Assembly: GCA_038503075.1 (NCBI GenBank)
Contig: JBCAML010000004.1
Span: 517,149-581,148, forward strand
DNA from: Gyromitra esculenta
Lineage: Eukaryota; Ascomycota; Pezizomycetes; Pezizales; Discinaceae
Direction: 5' to 3'
Length of the DNA stretch: 64,000 nt
Shown: positions 14,827 to 30,830 of the stretch, one piece after another
How positions within the stretch are numbered: the stretch's first letter is position 1
How the letters are laid out: the number at the start of each line of letters is the position of its first letter
Made by a program: the position numbers and the translations under genes
Notes under the pieces: generated by a model
The model's input: the letters and a program-made list of their open reading frames with translations, nothing else
What the model was told of the DNA's origin: nothing
Databases searched by the model: none

Positions 14827-15522
14827 CTACAAGCACTGACTCCCCCTCGGAGTCTGTGTATCATACCTCGTCCTACGCACATCATCTATCAAAACCTCAT
14901 AAGCATCCTGGACTTCCTGAAACTGGATCGCCCGCTTCGCCCGCTCTCCCTTTTCCACCCCTAGCGTTTTATCCGGATGACAATGCAGCATAAGTTTATA
15001 ATACGCCTTCTTAATAGCCGTAGTACCAGCAGAGCCGTCTACCCCAAGCACAGAATAATGAGTTTTCCGTGGTCCCAAAACCGGTTTCTCCACCCCTTTA
15101 GGCCTCGGTTTCTGGCGGGACCCAGTTTTCCTCCTAGGTTTCGATTTTTCACCAGCTTTTCGCTTCCTTCTCGGTTTTTTTTCGGGAGGTGGCTTGGGGG
15201 GGTCCGGGGGCTTAGCTCCGCTTATGTATGGTCGGTGGTTCGTCCACCAGTCTTGTTCTTCGTAGTCCCGCCGGGGCTGCATTTCGCCTAGATCCCAGCT
15301 GAGGAAGTAGGGGTCTCTAAATAGTGCTTCGCCGCCAGTGGAGTCCTCGTTGTCTTCTTTGGCAATTCTGCAAGCGTCACATATGGTGCTGGAGAATGCT
15401 AGTGAGGGTGTGTTGCAGCGGAACGGATTGCAGGCTTGCTTTGAGCAGTTGGGCTGGGTGAAAAAGGCTGTTCGGATAGTATGGCCGCATTTATGATATT
15501 TTGTTAGGTGGTAGCGACACAT
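14827..15522 (-). CDS. J-domain protein with Cys-rich N-terminus
   Basis: Intronless, 231 residues. The C-terminal J domain (about 154-221) starts HYSVLGVDGSAGTTAIKKAY, carries the HPD motif at 182-184 and ends EVLIDDVRRTRYD; it would stimulate the ATPase of an Hsp70. The N-terminal 55 residues are Cys/His-rich (MCRYHLTKYHKCGHT, then CNPFRC and CDAC), resembling a small zinc-binding module seen in uncharacterised Pezizomycotina proteins. Between them is a Pro-rich then strongly basic linker (about 105-150) that could act as a nuclear localisation signal. Partner Hsp70 and location are not known. The ATG at 15522 is the first in the frame. Confidence 0.85.
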   Translation of the reverse strand: MCRYHLTKYHKCGHTIRTAFFTQPNCSKQACNPFRCNTPSLAFSSTICDACRIAKEDNEDSTGGEALFRDPYFLSWDLGEMQPRRDYEEQDWWTNHRPYISGAKPPDPPKPPPEKKPRRKRKAGEKSKPRRKTGSRQKPRPKGVEKPVLGPRKTHYSVLGVDGSAGTTAIKKAYYKLMLHCHPDKTLGVEKGERAKRAIQFQEVQDAYEVLIDDVRRTRYDTQTPRGSQCL

Positions 15523-17472
<1,950 letters not shown>

Positions 17473-17965
17473 CCTGAAGGGTGCGTGTGGATAGTTTGAG
17501 ATAGAGAAACTCAGGCTGGCCTGAAGACAGGAGGGAAATAGTGGTCAGAGCTGTCGGGATTAGAATAGAATTAGAAAGTCATTGATATCCCAGATTCGTC
17601 GACTCGCCCTATAAATTCGAGATATACGGACACTCGCTTTAGGGGATATAGCTGGCACCCTTACAACAAGGCAGACCATCGCCAGAAAATGACGATCCTC
17701 TCAAGCGGATAGAAGAAGTACACAGCACGCTCTAGATATCAAGTCTCTTTATGATGCAATCCTCCTCCTCCCTGCCTAGTCTCCCTAGCATTGGAGACAG
17801 CTACACGTATTTAGTTTATCACCACCAGGGTACACGTATAGGCTGCAGATACAATTCTCTAGTCCAACGCAAACGATACAACACAGGGGCGCTCGGCATA
17901 TCTACTAGTTAACGCTAGAAATAAGTAGCTAAGCCTCTCTATCGCCGAGAAACCGCTTCAAACCC
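17473..17965. other. Intergenic region between GAL7 and the 5S gene
   Basis: About 0.5 kb containing the GAL7 3' flank. No gene or strong structure seen. Confidence 0.5.
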
Positions 17966-18090
17966 ACGTGTTCGGTCATAGAACGATGAGAATGAGCCAT
18001 CCCGTCCGCTCTGGCATATCCAAGCATCGTATCGCCTGGTTAGTACTGCAGTGGGTGACCATGTGGGAATCCCAGGTACTGAACTCATGT
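17966..18090 (+). rRNA. 5S ribosomal RNA (dispersed single copy, somewhat diverged)
   Basis: The hallmark segments are in order: CATCCCGTCCGCTC (about 17998-18011), CCAAGCA, CCTGGTTAGTACT, GGGTGACCA, GGGAATCCCAGGTACTGAACT. The 5' end ACGTG...TTC pairs imperfectly with GAA..CATGT at the 3' end, forming helix I with a small bulge. An 11-T run (18090-18100) immediately follows and would end RNA polymerase III transcription. The length (about 124) is slightly longer than the usual 118-120, and the first third is the most diverged, so it may be a variant or decaying copy. Isolated 5S genes away from the rDNA are normal in filamentous ascomycetes. Confidence 0.8.
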
Positions 18091-19067
18091 TTTTTTTTTT
18101 ACTTTTTAAAGTACCCCTTGGCACCTTCACTGTGTAAGCGGTTGGTTGGGTCTTGGCAACTCGTTAAAATGCACTGCAGCTATACGTACATGTACATGTA
18201 GTCATGAACCCCTCGGGTTCGTAATTTAACACCACCGAAGATAGTGTGGCGAAGAAACGAGCAGATGTACTGCAGCTGGTGATATTTTATGTAGGCGGAG
18301 GCCCCAGGGGCATGCACAGTGAGTGGGATAGAATATTCAAATGAAGGAATAATAAGAAGAAGTCTCTATATTTCCCATTAGGAGCTAACGTTATTTCGGG
18401 CTTAATTTTCACTATCTACTAAGAGACAGGCCAAGCATCTACAACTGACTAGAGAGGATACGTGTTGGTTCAGGGACAGGCAACACAGATTCTAGAAGGC
18501 TTGTGTTTGCATACCCCAATTGGAGCAAACCGACGATAGCTACTACAGCACCAGACACCACTCGATGTGTTGAGCTCGGAAGGAAGCCTAGTACAGCTGA
18601 GCAAAAAATAAAAATTTGAATATCGGGTTATGATTATAAAGAACTGAGTAACATGCTCAAACCAGGAGATTCTTATTTCATAGGGCGATTATTTCCAGAA
18701 ATACTAAGCATAACGTAAGCGCTTCCTCACGTCTTGTCTCACCTCCATTCTTACGCTACCCTGGAGATAGCCTATCGGTTCACTTAATACGATAACTACA
18801 CGTAGTCAAGAATCTCAATTAGCAGCCAGAAGTGGCTCACCGCGGAGATACTAGTATAAAACCACCCTACAGACCCGGATTACTTGGAGAAAACCATAAA
18901 AGACTTGACGAACTCGAGGAGAAACCACCTTCTCTAGAAAATACAGCATATACCTTCAAGTTACCGCCTCAAAACGCCTGATAGCATGCAACCAAACACT
19001 CCGAGCACTAGAAGTAACCTAGGAAACTAGAACGGTTTTCGGTTCATCATGGGAAACTTGGGGGGAT
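18091..19067. other. Intergenic region downstream of the 5S gene
   Basis: About 1 kb without a recognisable gene. Two overlapping TACATGTA palindromes lie at 18187-18200, directly after the 5S terminator region. Confidence 0.5.
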
Positions 19068-19319
19068 ATGGTCATTTTTAGTGCTGCAAAAAAATTCGAG
19101 GAGGTAGTGAAGTTCTTCAAAGCGAACCCGAACTGGCTTAAAATAGATGATCCGGCTTGGAAAGCAAGGGGTGTCAAATCTGAACCTATGGATGTCGATC
19201 CCAGTCCCGACTCCGACTCCGATTTCGATTCCGACTCCAGTTTCGATGCCGCAATAAGGGAGGCGGAGAGGAAGAAGGCGGAGAAAGAGGCAAAAAAGGC
19301 AAAAAAGAGAAATCTGTGA
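19068..19319 (+). CDS. Small acidic/lysine-rich hypothetical protein
   Basis: An 83-codon frame with an ATG start. The N-terminus (KKFEEVVKFFKANPNW) could form a helix. The middle is an Asp/Ser repeat, and the end is a charged KKAEKEAKKAKKRNL helix. I do not recognise it. The Asp/Ser run comes from a GAYTCC-type DNA repeat. No introns or partner exons could be placed with confidence; it could be one exon of a larger gene or a chance frame. Confidence 0.25.
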   Translation: MVIFSAAKKFEEVVKFFKANPNWLKIDDPAWKARGVKSEPMDVDPSPDSDSDFDSDSSFDAAIREAERKKAEKEAKKAKKRNL

Positions 19320-19937
19320 AGTTTTGAGATCAGGACCGATAGGTCAATATCGAATATCGTAGCTAGCTTATGGCATGAACTTCATAGCGGAAGAAGGCTT
19401 ACTTTTACTTGCTTGAATTCGTGCTTCTTCTTCATTACACGTTCCTCTTTTGAAATCTCGTATGTTTAACTTGATGACAGATAGTGATAATATACTTTCT
19501 GTTGTATGACTACCCTGTCATAACTACATTTAGTTTATTTCTCTCTTGATATTAATGAGACTTCTCTGCTAGCTTTAGGTGTATAATAAAGATGCTAAAT
19601 TTTCACTTGGAGGACGTAATTCGGGGCTTCTATAGACACAATTCGGTCCCAAAGTAGACTTTCTGTGGTTGATTTAAGGTGGGATCGATCCCGACACACT
19701 ATCACTCAAGTATTTAAAGGGTTTAACAATTCAATGCTGGTGGTTTCAATCTCTCTAGTAGGTCTCGTTCACGGGAATAGAATCGTTTCATTTAAAGTCT
19801 CATTTGACATTATATTCAGACTTGGCAGATAGGAAAAGGCCAGCGGATATCTTAGATTTGATTGAACATGTTTATGCTCCTGTATTTCACATGAAATCAT
19901 TAGATATAAGTCCTTTGTTTAGGGTATAGAGAACAAC
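19320..19937. other. Intergenic 3' flank of the GH53 gene
   Basis: About 0.6 kb, AT-rich, no gene seen. Confidence 0.5.
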
Positions 19938-21506
<1,569 letters not shown>

Positions 21507-24500
21507 ATTGTTGAAAGCTTTTAGAGGTCCCTGTTCTTGCTGTTTGAAACAGTCTTAGCTAAGGGACTAGCAACATCTTATAGATTTTCAGACTTCCATT
21601 AATTCACCCTCACGAACTTCTGCTTCTAACGGACGGGCTAGAGATACCCCGCATCTTGCTTCACTCCCATAGCTTTCTTCGAAATTCGCTTTTATGTTGA
21701 CCGAGCTCGAGTTGCAGAAAACGGGATGTGTTTCCGCAATTTTTGCATCACTAACCTTGTAATACTCCCTCTACGAGTACGACTGTAATCCTTCAGATAT
21801 TAGAGAGTTACTGGTAGTATGATAATCTTGTGACATCCAGACTTACATATCACGGATCGAGGATCCTAAATGTTTAAAGTATACGACCCTACAAAGAATC
21901 CACGCAGCGTGATAGTTCTGGGCAAGATGACAGGATTGAATATCCCCCGTTAATTTCGAAAACCATAACACTACTCACCCATAAAGCCCTCAGCCAGCTT
22001 TAGTCGGCGATTTTGTAGAAATGAAGGTTGTTCTAGATCTCCTGATGATTCACTTTCTTCAAACACCTACCTCTTGTTAACCCTATTATCCCGTACGTTT
22101 TGCTGATGATAATATACGCAACTCCAATCTCTTCATTTCCAAACTCGGGCCAGCGACCGAAAGAGAGTAGTATACTCCGTTTCCACATTAACATCAGTCT
22201 GCTTTTCCCTTTATGCTAGCCAAAACTGTACGTTTTATCATGGCTCGGTTCTACGGAAGCGGATCGATACCGGCTTTCCCTCCGTTTGGTTCAAGATCAA
22301 GACTACTTCCATACCACACACACATGCCTTCGAATTTACTAGTACCACAATAGTTCTAACTGTATCACCTCTCAATGCCCACCATGATTTTCCCTTCCCA
22401 GTTTCTAAAGCAATGCTGACAACCTCTAAGTCTCGTGATGGCTCCTGTGTTCCGGCTCGGCTTAAGTTAGTGCATTCCACAACTGTTATGCATGCCCTTG
22501 GAAATACAGAAAATTAAGAAAGGCTTGCTATAGGGATGGAAAATTAAAGATGGATGACCAGCAGAACTCAAAATCACAGCCAGCACCATATTTTTTGATT
22601 ATTTTTACAGCTAGCTGCTTCCATCTAATGTTAAAAATAGCATGGTGTATTGGCAAGGAGGGTTTTGTCCTTGTGCTCTATACAACATCCACAGACACTT
22701 CCTAGGAAAACAAATACATGTATCAGTAAATACTATGCCAAGAGAAGAATAAAGTATATGCCTCAACTGAAGAATTCTGCAAAGCCTAAACATTACATGC
22801 ATTTTTATGTACTACCAAACACAACCTACTACCAGGCATTATTGCACCTTGGTGGACTTTAATTTAAATATTCTTACCGAGAGATAAATTGTCGTGTTGC
22901 TGTGAGCTATCCAACCAGAAAAATGCAGCTAGGTGCATAGCAGGGGCCAGTGATTATTCTTGGCATTTCTTGGCGCAAAACAAAAAGGCGACCTGCCCCC
23001 ATAGGAACCTTTCGCAGTTATACATACACGTAGTTGATATGTAGACTTTGCTATTTTTTCAGATCTAAAAAATCCCACTAAATTTTGTAACCGAAGGCTA
23101 AACTAATATAAAAGAAGGCACCCCAAACTACAATAGAATCGAACACCCAAGAACTTGAAGTGTTGACTATAAAAACTTATCCTGACCATGCATCAACGTT
23201 GATCATGTGTTTATCCAGTATTACTCGAGGTTATCGCTATTTCGACTTGATGACATTTCCAAGCACTTAATGGTGTCAAGAAGGAGGGGTAATTTGATAT
23301 TAAAGGACCCATCGCTTACAACTGAAATAATTATTACGCACGTGCAAATTCCACTTCCGAGAAGCAGTGCCTGCCGCGGCCGATCCATATAAGTAGTAGA
23401 AAAATCAATACCACGGTGGAATCCAGTCTTCCCCTGTAAGAGGAGTTTATTTAATAACTGTAGGTATCGAAAAAATAGATTGGACCTGAAAAGTGGACCT
23501 CTCTATAAAAAAAATCACCAACTTAATTTTCATCTACTTTCTCTAGCTCGTATACACAAGATTTTCAACCGCCCAACAAATGTTCAGTACTACAAAGTCG
23601 TTCAACTATCCCTCCCACAGATGATTTATATTTTAGGGATAAAGAAGAAGTCGCCAAATCGGAAAGACTGGTGCTAGAAGCCAAGGATGAAAATGTTTCA
23701 GAGCGAAAGCGTTCCATAGTGACATACATGGTACGGTGGACTCACAACGAATAAAACGATCAATAATCAGACACGATTAACCCTAAGCAAATAAACAAAT
23801 GAGGTACAAGTTTTCCGCTTATTCGGCACAGGCCTTGGGACAATACACAGAACGTCATGAACTCGTGCGACCTTTTTGTTTTGCCTATTTTCTATTGTTT
23901 CTATTCCCTAGCACTTGACCAGTTGAGAATACATAATACACAAAGAATCCCATGCAAGAAACAATCGGATTCAATATAAAGAATCACCCGAGATGGTCAG
24001 AGGTGCATTAGTTGGGAATAAAAACCCTGCGTACAAGGATTACCATCAAATCTGCCTCGATACAGGCAACTGTTCAAGGTCGCTGGACAGGGTACACGGG
24101 TTGCTTACCGAGGGGCTCCCACCTTTGGACCCTCACGGGATCCACTAGATTGCGGGGAAATTCTCCTTGAGATTAAGTTGAATAAATTACCCAATCCGAT
24201 ACTATTATCGTTGGATCTAAACCAGAGACCGTGTTCAATATCCACAACCGTCATTACTACCCGTCAATACCTTGTAAATTTCACATCCCATTTTCTATTC
24301 CCAACATCATCCTCATTACATGTAGTTACAGCATAATCTATCACTCTTCCCTAGATATCGAAATAATATAATATCCTCAGTGATGAGGGAAGGTAGGAGA
24401 GTAGAATCCCTTTGATAAAAATCTCTCTCTAGGACAAATAGTCGGTTATTTAAGTCGGTTACATATATATGTATCTCTTTACCGGTAAGTTTCGCACAAA

Positions 24501-27500
24501 TTTCTAGGGAAGACCAAGCGACGACGAGAAATTGGTTAGAAGAACCTAGCCCCGGGGAGCCGGGAGCCACCCGAAATAATAGTAACAAAGCCCTCACACT
24601 CATGTTTATTTTTGGCTTGGTACTGTAAAAATAAATATCTCCTTTAATGGTAATGCATGTAATCAAGTTGGAAGATCCACCCTAACAACTCCGGATATAG
24701 TTGCACCAAAAATTCAGTCCCAGCACAAATATTTGCCTACTGCTGTTAAGTTTTACCAATCCCGCCAGCATATTGATGACAAATAATAACGATCGATTGG
24801 CTCAGAGCTCTGATCCATCTATTCTTTTCATCTAGCTCAAGATCGCCAGCCGCGGAGAGCTTTCTTGGGAACATGCATCTACGCAATATAGTAGTACCAC
24901 GTACCACCAGCTAGGCCAGTAGGCCAAGTTATTTAGGATTTCCAATGCTCGCATAAAGCTCCGAAGAGTCCTTAGACCCATACTCTTGCGCTACAGGTGT
25001 TTTGAACATATATGTTACCAGCAGTCCCTTTTTGCCGGTTTTGAGCTTCCTTATAGGGCTCAAGAAATTGCTATGGTAATGACGTCTCGAGCTGTGGGTC
25101 CTTAATATTTCCCACAAGTGATTTCTCTGGTCGCTTAATGATTGATTTGTCGACCTCCAACTTTGCCGCGTGATCTCGGAGCCTTCCTGTAAACCCATTC
25201 AAAAACCACATAAACCACGTGATGATTTTGCACTAGCTCGCATTATGTGCCTATCCTTGGTGGCTTTTGCCGTCCAAGAGCTGCTGCCCATCGAGAGCCT
25301 GCCCAGACCTCAATATCGAGCATCGAGCATCATCTCCCCCGCCAAAAGGGTGTCCAATTTGCAGATGTTCCCGAGGCTCTAACATCGCCAGCAAAGATGA
25401 TGAGCTTTTAGGTTCTTTCAAAGCCGTCAGACGACAAGGTGCCATGTACGGGGGAAGTAGGCCTATTCTAGCGGGCTCGACACAGTTACTATCCTAGAAC
25501 CGCGCTTTTTCCGTCCGTAGGTTGGTTGAGCAACATATCAATAAGATTGCTGTCCATTGTCTGGTAAAAGTAAACTTACTTTTCTCGTATAGTCGTTATT
25601 AGAGTATGTGAATTCGATCATCGAAGCCTCAGCTCTCCAGGGAAATAATAACTGCGCTCTTTGTACAAACTGACTAACACCTAACCCCAGGAACTATTCG
25701 AACACCATCTCGGTAATCCTTTAGTTCAATAGAATAAGCAAGAAAGATCCAAGCATGTGTTTGCGATAAAATAAAGGAGTCCAAAAATCCCTCCTAGTTA
25801 ATTTTGGAATCGATGTTTTCCGTTGTAGGATTTCTGTACCCATTTATATTTTATGATGTTGGCAAGTCTGACAACGCACAACCAATGGTGACACATTTTG
25901 ATCCCCGCCTTGTTATCCAAATAGTCATGACCAAGATCAAGATCAACCTTTTCAGAACGCAGAGTATTCCTGTTAATATAATTAAATCATCCCCTCACAG
26001 CTACTTTTTAAGATCAGTATCATCTGGGAAGATTCAGTCAACTTTCTTCAATACAACGAGATGGATGAGGAAATAGTATGCACGCAACAGTACTTATACT
26101 GAAATCAAAATGGAAAAATAGATAGCCCAGTTTCCTTGGGAGCCTCTATCCTGTTCTTACACGCAGTCCGTGGAATTTTTAGATAGTTCCGTACTCTCAA
26201 CGGGTGTCAGCAACAGCGCTGATGATGATGATTTAATGGCGGTGGCAATGGCGATGGCGATGGCGATGATGATGAAATTCCAGGGACATTCCCCAGAATT
26301 TTTGATACCTGTAAAGCAAGGCAGGCTCTGTTAGTAAAGATTTCTAAATACGAAGAGATTCTGATACTTAAAAACCCTCAGCTATGATACTTGAATCATT
26401 CGAGGAACAACAACTTATTAATTCAAAAAGTAATAACCCAACCACAAAAGGAACCAAAAGAGCGAATATCATCTAGTAATATGGATGAAACGCAGATTTC
26501 AAGTTGCTCATGATGGATACGAGGTATGGGCCAACAGAAGGAAGAGAAGACTGAGCAGATGATGGAGAGTGACAGTGGTGGAGGGTGACGGAGGGCGAGG
26601 AACGAAAGATAAGAAGAAAAGTATACAGTGGTGGTGGTGGTGGTGGTAAATGATTGAGATTAGTCTCTTGGCACAACTTACCCCAAAAAGCTAAGAAAAT
26701 ACATCATGTGGACAGTTATTACTTGCTCGACACATCGCATTTGATGCGAACCTTACACATTAACAGCTGGCTCGCACAGATGTCCGGCCACCTTCCCATA
26801 CGGTATTTGCCAAAGGCACCTAATATTAGTTCTCCAAGCATGCTTATCTTTTTTTAAGTAATTCTTTTGCTTTTTTGCGCAATCTCGTTCAAGGCGAGCC
26901 TCTCGAAACAGAATAACGATAAGTCATGAAATATCACTCGATTATAATACTATGGACAAATGCCAAAAATCGCCAAAAATTTTCATGGAAAAGCTAGCGA
27001 TAATTCCCCACAACATAAAATTTCAACGCATTTCTCCAATAAGAAATTAGGAGCCTACTAACTTAGCTACAGTAAGTTAAAACTGATGTATTATCCAAGC
27101 AAGAAAAACCAAACATCGATTTCCCAGATGTATTGGTAGTTGATGGCGCCCCGGCTGCCTCCAGCCTCAAGTTCAGCTACCTCGAAACCCTGCTCTTCAC
27201 CAACCCCTTCAGCAACTCTCTCCAAGCTCGACCCGACCAGAACTCTAGCACTCACCAGGCTCCCGAGCCTCCCAGCGGCGAATTTCACAGGGGACGGATT
27301 CGGAGGCGCTGGGATGGGCGGTCCCCACTGCTCAAATCCCAAAGATGCGGTTATCGGAAGCCTTCAACTAATTACCTGGTGTAATACTCTTACACTCTCT
27401 TTTAGTAGAGCACAAGATTTCCATTGATATTACATTCTATTTATGTATACTATATTGTCTAATCGCCTATATGGGTGTCTCAAGACTGCTGATTCGGGGA

Positions 27501-28486
27501 TAGTGTGCTCCACGAGTTCAAAATTCTCAGAACACGGAAGAAGGTACATACGACTCCGGTATCCATGCTGGCGCACCTTGTGTTATCTGAGCTATAGGTA
27601 AGAGGTTCATCCCCTTCCGGACGCGGTATTTCTTTTTGCTTTTTTTATTATTATCGGCCACTGCGTGAAACTTTTTAGATGTCTACTCGGGAAGCTCGTA
27701 CCGTACTGTTCGTTAGTATCCTCACCCCTTTTGGCGTTATTTCTTTTTCTCTCTATTTTTAGTTCTTACTATTCAACCCTAACCAACTTCTAATAAATAA
27801 TAATAGGTTACTGGGGGGATATACCGGTCAGTAAGTATCTACTTTGACGGTTTCCCAGCGCTACAGCCCCTCTCAAGTTGAGACGCCGTATAGTAATCGA
27901 AATTGCTATACCGTTTAGTGATAGCCCCAGTTACCATATAGACAATACCGACCCCACTAATCCTCAGAAGCGAAGAGAACAAATCGCTTAACCTTTCATT
28001 GTTGCCCTCTGCACTTTGCGGGAGCATATTCGCGGGAGTCCCATTGGGGTTATGGTTCCCGATATTTCTTGTGGTCAAGTAATTGAAATGAACAAATCGG
28101 CCCAGAAGACAGATTCAGAGTCGCGCTGCTCTATATTGTAGCAAGTGAGCACTGCCCATTAGCCGAGTCATTTGGAGCTCAAGTATTCGAATTGACCGAA
28201 TATTCTAGCACGACAGTCCCGAAAAAACTAAAATCTCAATCTTAGTTGGTTGTACCTCACGTAGTCAAACCAACGCTTGCCATGTTTTGAGTTTGTGAAG
28301 GTTTATAAAGCACAAAACTTCTCCGAACCCACACAACTCAGCGAAACGGAACATACTGACACCAAAAGACACTAAGGAATGCATTTCGTCCGATCTCAAA
28401 GTGTAAATAGAAACTTATATTGTGCTTGGAGGAATAGATCCAAAATAGGAAAGTGTTTATAACAATCTTCCGGATACTTCAATCGT
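21507..28486. other. Gene-poor AT-rich stretch
   Basis: 7 kb in which I recognise no gene. Open frames are short and mostly lack ATG starts. Seen: TACATGTA at 22715 and 24317; a trinucleotide microsatellite (GATGAT.. and GGCGAT units) at about 26219-26275; a (GGT)n run near 26630-26647; a GC-rich island at about 27130-27370 with overlapping open frames on both strands but no recognisable domain. Confidence 0.5.
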
Positions 28487-28570
28487 GGCACCGTAGCGTA
28501 ATGGCTAACGCATTGCTTTCCGGTTTTTCCTGCCTGGCAAAGACTGTGGGTTCGAGTCCCATCGGTGTCG
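28487..28570 (+). tRNA. tRNA-Arg (CCG anticodon) with 11-base intron
   Basis: Acceptor stem GGCACCG/CGGTGTC (28487-28493 with 28563-28569), discriminator G at 28570. D stem GCGT/ACGC, anticodon stem TTGCT/GGCAA, loop TTCCGG-T with anticodon CCG at 28520-28522. The intron 28524-28534 follows position 37, the standard place. T arm GTGGG-TTCGAGT-CCCAT. The mature length is 73. A seven-T run at 28580-28586 would terminate RNA polymerase III. Reading frames across it on the minus strand are artefacts. Confidence 0.92.
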
Positions 28571-28987
28571 TAAGAAATATTTTTTTCCTTACAGCTATCT
28601 ATCACCCACCTATTACACAGAAGGCTTGGTGACGCCCTGGATACGCGCACCAAATTTATTTCATATGAATATAACGGATAGTATCAAGTGAGATACAAGA
28701 ACACATCGTTGAAGCCCTCCCCTTAGAATCCATGCCTCGGACGGGCTTTCCAAACTATTAGGCGACAGATTTCTCGAGATTGAGACAGATATTTACAATT
28801 TGATGGTTCACGATAAACCAAGACGCTGATCATTGCCAGGTGGTGGTGGCAGCGTAGTACAAAACCCTTATTCAGGGGGTCGCTAGCTTGGAGGTTCTTA
28901 CTGTACAATTTGACACGACTACACTAACTTCACCTCTTCACCTTCGTTCAACGCAACACCAGCCCCCAGAAGGATAAATAATATACA
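28571..28987. other. Intergenic: tRNA-Arg terminator and ERG28 promoter
   Basis: About 0.4 kb. Starts with the pol III T run; the last 80 bases before the ERG28 ATG are C/T- and A-rich as in fungal leaders. Confidence 0.5.
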
Positions 28988-29638
28988 ATGTCTACAGATC
29001 TCATTTCAACTCTCTTGAGCTATCTGCCGCAAGAAGAAGGCCTTCTCCCCAAATGGCTTCTCTTCGTGAGTACCTATTCCGTCACACACACACACGCTGG
29101 TCTCATGCTCTAACTCTCGCTCGCTCGCTTGCTCTGCTCAGGTCTCGATTGTCGCGGTTGGGAACTCAATCCAGACATACTCAACGCTGCACTTCACCAA
29201 GCGCGTCTACTCAGCTCGCCCCGAGCAAGGTATGGCGATTAGCACTCTACCCGATAGAATCTCGTCCTCCACCTAGCTAGCCAGCCAGCCAGCCAGCTAA
29301 CGAACAAACAAACAGTGAACTGGCTCTCGTCGCGCACATTCGGAACATGGACGTTCTTGTCAGCAGTGCTGCGACTCTACGCGGCGTACAACATCACGAA
29401 TCCAGTTGTGTATGATTTGGCGATCTGGAGTTATGCCATTGCAGGATGGCACTTTATCTCAGAATGGTTGATTTTCGGGACTGCATCGTACGTTTTTAGC
29501 CCCCCTCCATCCATCGCCCCTAGAATATAGTCGGAGGGCTGAACATGAGGGAATAGGATGGGAGCTGGTTTGCTCGGCCCGATCATCGTGTCTTCGCTTA
29601 GTACAACCTGGATGATCACCCAGAGAGGACTTTATTAG
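28988..29638 (+). CDS. ERG28: Ergosterol biosynthesis scaffold protein Erg28
   Basis: ER membrane scaffold that tethers the sterol C-4 demethylation enzymes (Erg25, Erg26, Erg27). Exons 28988-29065, 29142-29229, 29316-29487, 29557-29638; 139 residues, typical length. Seen: LPKWLLFVSIVAVGNSIQTY (TM1), SSRTFGTWTFLSAVLRLYAA (TM2), the conserved YNITNPVVYDLAIWSY, GWHFISEWLIFGTA (TM3), GLLGPIIVSSLSTTWM (TM4). All joins are in frame. Intron 2 carries a (CAGC)n run. Where relatives often have Arg after FGTA the model gives Ser, set by the last intron junction. Confidence 0.95.
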
Positions 29639-30830
29639 ATTTTCGCTGTTGGTTTCATCTACGGGTTTTTTTTAGGGTTGGGATTCGGATTTCCTAAAGT
29701 GAGGTACACGAAGAGTAGGCGAGGTGTCTTAGAAAGCTAGTTAATATCCACCTTCTGAGCATTAATACCATATTCCCATCATACTGTACTAGCCACAAAA
29801 ACCGTGATTTTGTTGTTAAATGCGTGCTTATCGATATCGTGAGCGAAAGAAAATCAAAATGGCTACAACATGGCGGATATACTAGGGTGTCCACGACCAA
29901 TTTAGCTGGTCCGTTCAGGCAAACAGCTATGCTCCATCCTTAAGGACTTTTGGGACAAGAAACTAGTATTCGGATGTTCCTTTCCCTGATCCAGCGCTCA
30001 CACGATATCACGTTGCTGGTTATTCACCTAAAGTTAGTTAGCTTCGCCATTAGTGGTAGTTAATCCACTCCCTTGCTTCACTTTTAGCTTTCTGCAGTCT
30101 GCTAGGATAAGCTAGTATAGTTGGCAAAAAAAAAGCGCGCGTAGTTTCAGCGCACGGAGCAGTCACTGAAGATGTGAGTGGTGGAGAAAAACCATAAACA
30201 ACTCTCAAAACACTCTAGCGCTGCCGCTGTAGGATCAGTGCAGGCCGCCCGGATCATGAATTTGCACTCGCTCGATAGCAGGGACCAATAACGATGTCCC
30301 GCTACTTACCTCCAGGCGCCACGTGCAAATGCGTGCCACTTTAATTTAGCCTCGTGCAGTGCACGTGGATCTAGGTGGTACTATCGGATAGCGTGGGAGT
30401 CAGGCAAACACGATATACCAAGATCTGCTACAGACCTTGTTGGGGGTCTTGGTTGAAGTACCGGAGGATATCAATGGATTATCTGGTTGTAGTCGGCTCT
30501 GAGGTCCCTTCAAGATTCCGTATATCAAATTCAATATTTAGCGCCCAACACCACGGCCTACTAAGTTGTGGCCTATATACGAACTGTCCCAGCAAACACA
30601 TCTCAGTCCATTAAGCCTACACCCATGTACTTATTATTCATACACGTAATTCTACAGCCAATGAAATAAAGACTTTTCCAACGCCCTTAAAAGTACCATA
30701 GAGCTATATCTACCCTACGGAAATGTAATATATAGAAGCGAAAAAAAGGGGGGGGAACCAGATTAGTATACATTTAAAGCAAAACACCACCCAATAGCAT
30801 CTAGCAAAACAGAATCATCCATATTACTCC
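29639..30830. other. Intergenic, convergent 3' flanks
   Basis: 1.2 kb between ERG28 and the F-box gene, both ending towards it. No gene recognised. A/G homopolymer run at 30744-30756. Confidence 0.5.

Noticed and set aside
28396..28653. Minus-strand open frame of 85 codons
   Set aside because: It runs antisense through the tRNA-Arg gene.
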